NCBI GenBank assembly: GCA_964540135.1 | Contig: CAZILK010000024.1 | Coordinates: 1 to 10,421 of the forward strand | Direction: 5' to 3' | Origin: CAZCAQ01 sp964540135 | GTDB taxonomy: Bacteria; Patescibacteriota; WWE3; UBA101185; UBA10185 | Length of the DNA stretch: 10,421 nt | Part shown: positions 6,051 through 10,421 of the stretch, piece by piece | How the letters are laid out: every line of letters starts with the position of its first letter | Position numbering within the stretch: the first letter of the stretch is position 1 | Program-made: the position numbers and the translations under genes | Notes under the pieces: generated by a model | The model's database searches: none | Told to the model about the DNA's origin: nothing | Seen by the model: the letters and a program-made list of their open reading frames with translations, nothing else

Positions 6051-7304
6051 TCAAATTTTAATATTGTTTTTTTCAAGAAATTTATCAAATAAAGTTCTCT
6101 CAAAATTCCTATAGCCAAATCTCCAATATAAATCTTGCATAAACTCATATAAAAAAGATTTAAGAGTATCAGAATTAAATAATTGACTAGTATCTAGCTC
6201 GGCAGACCATTCATATTCCGGAAATAGTGGTGTAACGTCATTCCTTAAGAAAAATCCATTTAGATCGATTTGTCTAAAAGAAACCTTACTTAAATCTTTT
6301 ATGTAAATGTTTAGATATAAAATCCCTTGATAACCATATAATTCATATAGTTTTTTGGAGGACAAAAGTACACGTGCAACTTGTCCCAATAAATAGGAAA
6401 TGTATATTATTCGCTTTTCTTCGGATACCTCTAGGACATCCATATTGTTGTACATAGATCCATCTGCATATATTGCTTGGCATTCTATGTAACCCCTGTA
6501 GTTATGACTAAAATAATAAATTCCTTCAGGTATTGGTTTAGAATTCAAATTAGGGAAAGACTGGCCAAGGCGATCAATTGTGAGATTACCTAAGTTATCT
6601 AAAAGTTGTCTCGGAGTCGTTATAGGACTGCTTGGATAGTAGGGGGTTAAAAAAACTTCCGACATTATTACATTAGTTCCTAAGTTTTGCTGAAAATATG
6701 TTTTGTGTGATTCATCACCCTTATGTTTTGCTTCTTCAATAAGTGCCTTTCTTTCTAAGTCTTCTTTAATTAGTCCGTATTTATAAAGTTTTCGCGCTCT
6801 TTCTAACTTCGCTTTTCGAAGCTGATCTGCCTTATCTCGCTTCTTAAAAAGAAGTTCAACCCAATCAGGAGTGCCTAAGGATATAGGATTACTTATATTT
6901 CCGGTTCTAACCCATATATTTGCATCATTTTCGATATAATATGGAGGTGCTTCTCCTTCCATAACTCTAACTAAAATAAAAGCCTTTGTATCTTTTTTTG
7001 CAGTATGCACAACATAGTTAGGTTTCGGTTTAACATTTGCAGCATTCTGATGTATTTGCTCAATTTGTTTTGCATCGAAAGCTACACCCTCCCACTTTTC
7101 AGGAACTCCTGTGGTTCTATTTTCCTCAACACCTATTATTAACAACCCTCCTCTAGTGTTCGAAAAGGAGGCAAGATGTTTTGCAATATTTTTTGGTAAT
7201 ATCTTTTTGTAATCAAGTTGTATACCTTCAGGTATGCCCGTATTACAGAACGCAATAATGTCGTCAAAAGTAACACTTTCAACTGCTCTATTTAGGATTC
7301 CCAT
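6051..7304 (-). CDS. AlbA_2 (Schlafen-type) domain protein with an unassigned C-terminal domain
   Basis: The 417-residue protein has an N-terminal AlbA_2/Schlafen domain (about 14-145): PEGIQLDYKK (25-34), IAKHLASFSNTRGGLLIIGVEEN (40-62), a TGVPEKWEG turn, and DANIWVRTGNISNPIS (127-142). In Schlafen proteins this fold binds or cuts RNA through acidic residues and a lysine; Glu26, Asp31 and Lys33 occupy the equivalent first motif, with Asp replacing the more usual Glu. A lysine-rich helical linker (150-200) follows, then about 200 residues I do not recognise, rich in aromatic residues (YYFSHNYRGYIECQAIYADGS). The usual C-terminal winged-helix/ATPase-like part of AlbA_2 regulators is not visible. 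Bacterial AlbA_2 proteins often sit in mobile or defence loci. The gene has its own well-spaced promoter and starts 65 bp after the RNase HI stop on the same strand. Confidence 0.82.
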   Translation of the reverse strand: MGILNRAVESVTFDDIIAFCNTGIPEGIQLDYKKILPKNIAKHLASFSNTRGGLLIIGVEENRTTGVPEKWEGVAFDAKQIEQIHQNAANVKPKPNYVVHTAKKDTKAFILVRVMEGEAPPYYIENDANIWVRTGNISNPISLGTPDWVELLFKKRDKADQLRKAKLERARKLYKYGLIKEDLERKALIEEAKHKGDESHKTYFQQNLGTNVIMSEVFLTPYYPSSPITTPRQLLDNLGNLTIDRLGQSFPNLNSKPIPEGIYYFSHNYRGYIECQAIYADGSMYNNMDVLEVSEEKRIIYISYLLGQVARVLLSSKKLYELYGYQGILYLNIYIKDLSKVSFRQIDLNGFFLRNDVTPLFPEYEWSAELDTSQLFNSDTLKSFLYEFMQDLYWRFGYRNFERTLFDKFLEKNNIKI

Positions 7305-7310
7305 GTTTAA

Positions 7311-7339
7311 GGTATAGTACTTTCATCTGTTTATGTCCA
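7311..7339 (-). promoter_or_regulatory. Sigma70-type promoter of the AlbA_2 gene, predicting a leaderless mRNA
   Basis: On the minus strand TGGACA (7334-7339, 5/6 of the -35) is followed by exactly 17 bp, TATACC (7311-7316, 4/6 of the -10), then 6 nt (TTAAAC) and the ATG at 7304. The spacing of both boxes is ideal. With no ribosome-binding site, transcription is expected to begin at the start codon. Confidence 0.65.
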
Positions 7340-7369
7340 GAATTAGAGGAATCTTTACAAAAGTTACAT

Positions 7370-8170
7370 TTATTTTGGCAATTCTTTATACATTTTGATA
7401 ATTCGGGGTGCATTTTGATTATTATTGAATAACACAAAATATTTATGTCCTGCGTTCAGAAGAATGTTTGAATATGCAAAATCCACACATCTATAAAAAG
7501 GGTTACTTTTTGATGTTACTTCAAATCTATATCGATACATCTTTTGTAATCGTAAATATTCGTCTTGGATAATATAGATTGTGCATTTTTGACTTTGCAT
7601 TTTTACGCTACCTATTTCTGTACTTTTTGTGGATTTCTTTCTTCTTACATTAACTATGCTGATGCGCTTTTTTGTTCTTGATTTGGCGGATTCTTTTGCC
7701 ATTTTATCCACAGCCTTGTTATTTTGGTCCTTACTATGCCCCTTTATCCAGCTAAATTCCACACGTTTTCCAACTTTGGATACTAATCCAACTAATTCTT
7801 TCCATTGAGGCGTATTTATGACAGGATTCCCATCTCGTTTAATCCAATGGTTTCGCGACCATTCATAAATTGCACGATTAATATTTTCTGTTATGTACTT
7901 GGAATCTGTATAAAATGCTATTTTAGCAACCTTAGATGCATCGATCGGTATTTTACCTTTATATACAAGTCTTAAGGCGTGTATGCATGCCTGCAGTTCC
8001 ATTTGTTGGTTCGTAGCTCCCGTTAGTCCTTGCGGTATATCGTTATACTGCTCGTCGTTGCCGTTCTCATTTACCCAAACAAAACGTACAGCGAAGCCTC
8101 CTATCCTTGGCTTAGAGTAGGAAGATCCATCAGTATATATGTTTAAGGCATTTTCATCTGTTATAGTCAC
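7370..8170 (-). CDS. Ribonuclease HI with a C-terminal extension
   Basis: Residues 8-165 form a complete RNase HI domain, which cuts the RNA strand of RNA-DNA hybrids. All four catalytic acids are present: Asp14 (YTDGSS), Glu58 (QQMELQA), Asp89 (FYTDSKY) and Asp155 (KAVDKMAK), with the loop histidine His145 in WIKGHSKD. Length is 266 residues against about 150 for ordinary RNase HI. The extra 100 residues include a basic segment (165-182, many Lys/Arg) and a compact aromatic domain (about 188-264: CTIYIIQDEYL, YRYRFEVTS, NPFYRCVDFAYS, GHKYFVLFN, PRIIKMYKEL). I recall similar tails on some other bacterial RNase HI proteins but cannot name a domain. The only start in frame before the active site is GTG 8170; a stop codon lies just upstream. 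It is divergent from the zinc-ribbon gene and 65 bp ahead of the AlbA_2 gene. Confidence 0.9.
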   Translation of the reverse strand: MTITDENALNIYTDGSSYSKPRIGGFAVRFVWVNENGNDEQYNDIPQGLTGATNQQMELQACIHALRLVYKGKIPIDASKVAKIAFYTDSKYITENINRAIYEWSRNHWIKRDGNPVINTPQWKELVGLVSKVGKRVEFSWIKGHSKDQNNKAVDKMAKESAKSRTKKRISIVNVRRKKSTKSTEIGSVKMQSQKCTIYIIQDEYLRLQKMYRYRFEVTSKSNPFYRCVDFAYSNILLNAGHKYFVLFNNNQNAPRIIKMYKELPK

Positions 8171-8191
8171 AAATACACACTACACCAAGAT

Positions 8192-8197
8192 ATTATA
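8192..8197 (-). promoter_or_regulatory. -10 box for the RNase HI gene
   Basis: A perfect TATAAT lies on the minus strand 21 nt before the GTG start, giving an expected leader of about 15 nt without a ribosome-binding site. A GTG sits exactly 6 nt after this box, in frame, but the next codon is TAG, so a leaderless start there is impossible. No clean -35 at 17 bp. Confidence 0.45.
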
Positions 8198-8210
8198 GGG
8201 TGCAAAATTT

Positions 8211-8243
8211 TTGACAAAAATAACCAGACAATTACCATATAAA
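8211..8243 (+). promoter_or_regulatory. Possible promoter for the zinc-ribbon gene
   Basis: A perfect -35 sequence TTGACA is at 8211-8216. The candidate -10 boxes are either weak but well spaced (TACCAT at 8233-8238, 16 bp) or better but too far (TATAAA at 8238-8243, 21 bp). The spacer 8171-8267 is shared with the divergent RNase HI gene. Confidence 0.35.
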
Positions 8244-8267
8244 TTAGGAATTTAATTAATAAACCCT

Positions 8268-8837
8268 ATGTTTTCATATAGTAAATTTGTAGAAAACTGC
8301 ATGCAGATCAATGTATCTGATGTTGTATATATGTTAGGTCGTGAGATCCAAAACAAAAGGAAAATAGATGGCCTTACTAAATTGATCAAAAGTGAGCTTA
8401 AAAAAGAGATTTGGGAACATCATTGTGATACCAATGTAATTATGAAATACAAAGATAAATTTGTAAGAGTTCCTGTATCCCTCTGTTTTAGCCATACAAA
8501 TTACAATGGAGTTAGATTTTATCTAAATTGTGGGGGTTGTAATGCTTATGTAAGAAAGCTTTATAGCCCAGATTTCACTACAAAACCGTTTATGTGCAGA
8601 AACTGTTATAAGTTGAGGTATATGCTTCAACATTATTCAAAATCAAGGAAAAGTTTGCATACTGCTATATATAGGAGCAACAAAAAGAAGATAGATAATA
8701 TGTATTTCTCGCTAGGTTTAGACGGAAAACGAAAAAGTTCAAAAAGGCTTAGTAGATTATCAAATCTATTATCGTTAACAACTAGCTATCAAAGCGTATT
8801 TTTAAGGCAAGTACAACAAATTAATGCCCACACTTAG
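8268..8837 (+). CDS. Zinc-ribbon protein of unknown function
   Basis: The 189-residue basic protein has a four-cysteine zinc site: Cys88/Cys91 in LNCGGCNAYVRKLY and Cys110/Cys113 in PFMCRNCYKLRY. This block resembles a family common in phage, plasmid and genomic-island genes in which a GVRFYLxCxxCxxxVRKLY strand is followed by FxCRxCYxLxY. The part before the zinc site (1-75) is predicted mainly helical; the tail after 125 is rich in Lys, Arg and Ser, suggesting nucleic acid binding. No catalytic motif is seen. ATG 8268 lacks a ribosome-binding site; an internal ATG at 8301 is an alternative. It is divergent from RNase HI, so the two may share control. A palindrome follows its stop. Confidence 0.72.
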   Translation: MFSYSKFVENCMQINVSDVVYMLGREIQNKRKIDGLTKLIKSELKKEIWEHHCDTNVIMKYKDKFVRVPVSLCFSHTNYNGVRFYLNCGGCNAYVRKLYSPDFTTKPFMCRNCYKLRYMLQHYSKSRKSLHTAIYRSNKKKIDNMYFSLGLDGKRKSSKRLSRLSNLLSLTTSYQSVFLRQVQQINAHT

Positions 8838-8849
8838 GATTTCTACGAT

Positions 8850-8877
8850 TTGGGTTATAATTATAACCTAAACCCAA
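8850..8877. repeat. 16-bp perfect palindrome inside a longer inverted repeat
   Basis: GGTTATAATTATAACC (8853-8868) is a perfect palindrome. The flanking TTGGGTT (8850-8856) can alternatively pair with AACCCAA (8871-8877). It lies 15 bp after the zinc-ribbon stop. It contains TATAAT on both strands. It could be an operator, a weak terminator without a T-run, or a two-way promoter core. Confidence 0.6.
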
Positions 8878-8921
8878 GAAAATATAAGATTACTATTATT
8901 AACCCTTTAGCTACAATTAAA

Positions 8922-8951
8922 TTGCGCAACCACAGTAACTCAACTATAATC
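8922..8951 (+). promoter_or_regulatory. Candidate promoter for the structured RNA region
   Basis: TATAAT (8946-8951) is a perfect -10 box, with TTGCGC (8922-8927) 18 bp upstream as a weak -35. The expected start is near 8958. The 9-mer CAACTATAA occurs twice (8942-8950 and 8953-8961), giving a second -10-like TATAAA at 8957-8962 whose start would fall near 8969, the first base of the outer helix. Confidence 0.45.
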
Positions 8952-8957
8952 CAACTA

Positions 8958-9081
8958 TAAAACTAAATCTTTAGCGACCAGCTATAAACAAAGGCTTAAA
9001 AGGCTTTAGATCCATTAAGGGGCAACCTTTATTAGGGTCTAAAGCTGGTCGCTAAGGAACATCCGTAAAGGTTGTCCCTTT
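8958..9081 (+). ncRNA. Candidate structured RNA with pseudoknot or alternative folds, unknown family
   Basis: Three long complementary pairs overlap here. Helix A pairs 8969-8984 with 9043-9058 (16 bp). Helix B pairs 9004-9013 with 9035-9044 (10 bp, sharing 2 nt with A). Helix C pairs 9017-9031, the loop of B, with 9066-9080 (15 bp). Each helix has one imperfect position, and in each it is a G-U pair in plus-strand RNA (A-C on the other strand), which favours a plus-strand RNA. The connecting loops (3, 3 and 7 nt) look too short for all helices to form fully together, so the fold may switch between A+B and C. A TATAAT box lies just upstream; no T-run terminator follows. The ends are estimates. 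I do not recognise a riboswitch, ribozyme, tmRNA, 6S or SRP RNA signature. Confidence 0.5.
8969..9058. repeat. 90-bp inverted repeat with 16-bp arms
   Basis: The arms TCTTTAGCGACCAGCT (8969-8984) and AGCTGGTCGCTAAGGA (9043-9058) are complementary with one G-T position. Inside the left half, AAAGGCTT is repeated in tandem at 8991-8998 and 8999-9006. The size would fit a tiny MITE-like element, but no target-site duplication flanks it. Confidence 0.85.
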
Positions 9082-9129
9082 GTGTTGACAGCATTAACGG
9101 ACATTAATTATTTATTTGAAAGGTTGTAT

Positions 9130-9411
9130 ATGGCCTTAATAAAATGTCCTGATTGTAGTAAAGAAGTTTCTTCTAACGCACCTGCGTGTCCCAATTGTGG
9201 TAGCCCCATAAGTGCTACAACGATAGAGCAGACATCAAAAAAGTGGAAAAAGATGAAATTAATAGCTTGGGTATTTGCGATTGGTGGTTTTATAATAATG
9301 TTTAATAGTGAGGGAAACACCAGCACTATTTTGGTAGGTATACTTAGTATTTTTGTTGGTATGGTTTTGGGAATTTTCGCTAGATTTAGCACTTGGTGGA
9401 ATCACAAATAA
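9130..9411 (+). CDS. Small zinc-ribbon membrane protein
   Basis: The 93-residue protein starts with a rubredoxin-like zinc ribbon (Cys6-Pro-Asp-Cys9 and Cys20-Pro-Asn-Cys23), then a lysine-rich linker (37-43), two hydrophobic helices (about 43-58 and 65-85) and a short tail. Such zinc ribbon plus membrane helix proteins are common in bacteria and have no defined activity; the ribbon most likely faces the cytoplasm. ATG 9130 is preferred over an upstream GTG (9082), because GAAAGG (9118-9123) forms a ribosome-binding site 6 nt before it and the zinc motif begins at residue 6. A perfect TTGACA at 9085-9090 may be its -35, with only a weak TATTTA (9109-9114) as -10. It begins 50 bp after the structured repeat region, so that region could belong to its leader or regulate it. 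Confidence 0.8.
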   Translation: MALIKCPDCSKEVSSNAPACPNCGSPISATTIEQTSKKWKKMKLIAWVFAIGGFIIMFNSEGNTSTILVGILSIFVGMVLGIFARFSTWWNHK

Positions 9412-9425
9412 CATCCCTATCGCAT

Positions 9426-9453
9426 TTGACCCATAAAAATAAGGGTATATAAT
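9426..9453 (+). promoter_or_regulatory. Promoter of the nucleotide-sugar dehydrogenase gene
   Basis: TTGACC (9426-9431, 5/6) and a perfect TATAAT (9448-9453) are separated by 16 bp. Transcription should start near 9460, giving a 26-nt leader with only a weak purine run (AAGAAAGAT) before ATG 9486. Unlike several other units here, this one has a leader. Confidence 0.65.
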
Positions 9454-9485
9454 GGCGTTGTTCCTGCCAAGAAAGATAAAATTAT

Positions 9486-10421
9486 ATGAAAATAGACATT
9501 AAAAACCAAAGAATAGTTGTTGTAGGCTTAGGCTATGTGGGACTTCCGCTAGCGTTGCTTGCAGCCGAAAAAGGATACCCTGTAATAGGCATAGATATAA
9601 GTAAGGAAAAGGTTGATACTATAAATAAAAAGGAAGTTCCTTTTGTAGATAAAAACATCGTAGAGAAGATAAAAAACACTAATATGGTAGCTACGACAGA
9701 TTTTAGCGCTATAAATGACGCCACAATTGTAGTAATTTGTGTCCCGACACCCGTTCATAAAGATCACAAACCAGATTTAACCCCAGTTATAAACTCTTGT
9801 CAGGAGGTAGCTAAACACGTGAACAAGGGTCAACTTGTTATCTTAGAATCCACAGTTAACCCAGGAGTTAGTGAAGACACTGTTTTACCAATATTAGAGA
9901 GTGGTTCCAGACTTAAATGTGGTGTTGATTTCCATTTAGCACATTGTCCTGAAAGAATAAATCCCGGAGATGAAAAATATGATGTGAGCAATATTTCTCG
10001 CGTTGTCGGTAGTACTAGCAAACAAGGCCTTGATATGTCTATGCAGTTTTATACATCTATAATTTCAGCACCAATTAGGCCAATGAACACTATCAAAGAG
10101 GCAGAAGCAGTGAAAATAGTGGAAAATTGTTTTAGGGATGTAAATATTGCATTTGTAAACGAATTAGCAATGTCTTTCTCAAAATTAGGTATAGATATTG
10201 TTAATGTTATTGAAGGGGCATCAACAAAGCCTTATTCTTTTATGCCCCATTTTCCCGGATGTGGTGTGGGCGGACATTGTATAGCTGTAGACCCTTATTA
10301 CTTGATAGAGTATGCGCACTCTAGTGTTGGATTTGACCATAAACTATTATCTTTATCGAGAGAAATTAACAATTCTATGCCTAGATTTACAGTGCATTTA
10401 CTGGAAACAGAATTGAATAAA
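9486..10421 (+). CDS. Nucleotide-sugar dehydrogenase (UDP-HexNAc 6-dehydrogenase type), 3' end outside window
   Basis: The 312 visible codons encode an NAD-dependent UDP-sugar dehydrogenase that oxidises carbon 6 of the sugar to a carboxylate, making a uronic acid precursor for surface polysaccharide. Seen in order: the Rossmann motif GLGYVGLPLA (14-23), VICVPTPV (83-90), LESTVNPG (120-127), AHCPERINPGD (152-162), EAVKIVENCFRDVNIAFVNELA (207-228, Lys210 and Asn214), and the catalytic cysteine motif PGCGVGGHCIAVDPYYL (257-273, Cys265). The PGCGVGGHCI form is typical of the UDP-GlcNAc/UDP-ManNAc dehydrogenases (WbpA/WecC/Vi type) rather than UDP-glucose dehydrogenase, so an N-acetylhexosaminuronic acid product is likely. 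Family members have about 420-440 residues, so about a quarter lies beyond the window. It has its own promoter and may open a polysaccharide cluster. Confidence 0.9.
   Translation, partial: MKIDIKNQRIVVVGLGYVGLPLALLAAEKGYPVIGIDISKEKVDTINKKEVPFVDKNIVEKIKNTNMVATTDFSAINDATIVVICVPTPVHKDHKPDLTPVINSCQEVAKHVNKGQLVILESTVNPGVSEDTVLPILESGSRLKCGVDFHLAHCPERINPGDEKYDVSNISRVVGSTSKQGLDMSMQFYTSIISAPIRPMNTIKEAEAVKIVENCFRDVNIAFVNELAMSFSKLGIDIVNVIEGASTKPYSFMPHFPGCGVGGHCIAVDPYYLIEYAHSSVGFDHKLLSLSREINNSMPRFTVHLLETELNK

Noticed and set aside
6051..6053. TGA as a glycine codon (alternative CPR code)
   Set aside because: TGA ends the AlbA_2 frame and ends the HAD frame exactly at an ATGA junction, as a normal stop would; all long frames read well in the standard code.
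8183..8185. Leaderless GTG start for RNase HI exactly 6 nt after TATAAT
   Set aside because: The next in-frame codon is TAG, so translation would stop at once.
8969..9058. MITE or other mobile element with 16-bp terminal repeats
   Set aside because: No target-site duplication flanks it, and the overlapping helix C extends past its right end; kept only as an alternative to the RNA model.
8958..9081. Retron-type msr-msd RNA served by the nearby RNase H
   Set aside because: No reverse transcriptase is encoded in the window and the pairing lacks the msr-msd layout.
9082..9129. GTG 9082 as the start of the small zinc-ribbon membrane protein
   Set aside because: It overlaps the TTGACA promoter-like sequence and adds 16 residues before the zinc motif; ATG 9130 has a ribosome-binding site.
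9412..9447. Terminator after the small zinc-ribbon gene
   Set aside because: Only a 4-bp ACCC/GGGT stem with an AT loop is possible and no T-run follows.

Overview
The window is AT-rich, densely packed bacterial DNA carrying ten complete genes, two genes cut by the window edges, and one possible small ORF. The gene content (a large serine recombinase beginning KYCLYARKSSESDERQAMS, a membrane-anchored DUF2726 nuclease, DUF5680, a nudix hydrolase, a HAD phosphatase) suggests a member of the candidate phyla radiation (Patescibacteria). That lineage call is recall of protein style, not a search. TGA is used as an ordinary stop (HAD and AlbA_2 genes), so the TGA-as-glycine code of some CPR lineages does not apply.

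Layout. 1-830 (-) is the N-terminal part of a C45-type Ntn amide hydrolase. It is divergent from 882-1835 (+), a queuosine salvage hydrolase (Qng1/DUF2419 family). The stop codon of that gene touches the stop codon of a convergent four-gene operon on the minus strand (3770-1836), which reads HAD phosphatase, DUF5680 protein, nucleoside deoxyribosyltransferase-like protein, nudix hydrolase. Divergent from the operon are a serine recombinase (3837-5117) and a DUF2726 nuclease (5160-5663). A 387-bp gap (5664-6050) with short degenerate repeats follows. Next on the minus strand come an RNase HI with a C-terminal extension (8170-7370) and a Schlafen/AlbA_2 protein (7304-6051). Divergent from RNase HI is a zinc-ribbon protein (8268-8837). 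After it lies a noncoding stretch with a striking set of nested and overlapping inverted repeats (8969-9080), then a small zinc-ribbon membrane protein (9130-9411) and the start of a nucleotide-sugar dehydrogenase (9486 onward).

Two signals go beyond the gene list. First, several transcription units have a -10 hexamer ending exactly 6 nt before the start codon (C45, HAD and AlbA_2 genes), with a similar arrangement for Qng1. This predicts leaderless mRNAs, while an internal operon gene keeps a good AGGAG ribosome-binding site. Second, 8969-9080 can form three long helices (16, 10 and 15 bp). Each has a single imperfection, and all three are G-U pairs only if the plus strand is the RNA. The third helix pairs the loop of the second with sequence downstream, giving a pseudoknot or two alternative folds. 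A TATAAT box sits just upstream. I do not recognise this as a known RNA family.

Functional reading: the left half looks like nucleoside or metabolite salvage and housecleaning, including recovery of queuine. The middle carries a recombinase, a nuclease and an AlbA_2/RNase H pair that could be mobile or defence-linked. The right edge starts surface-polysaccharide precursor synthesis. These links are inference from gene identity and order.
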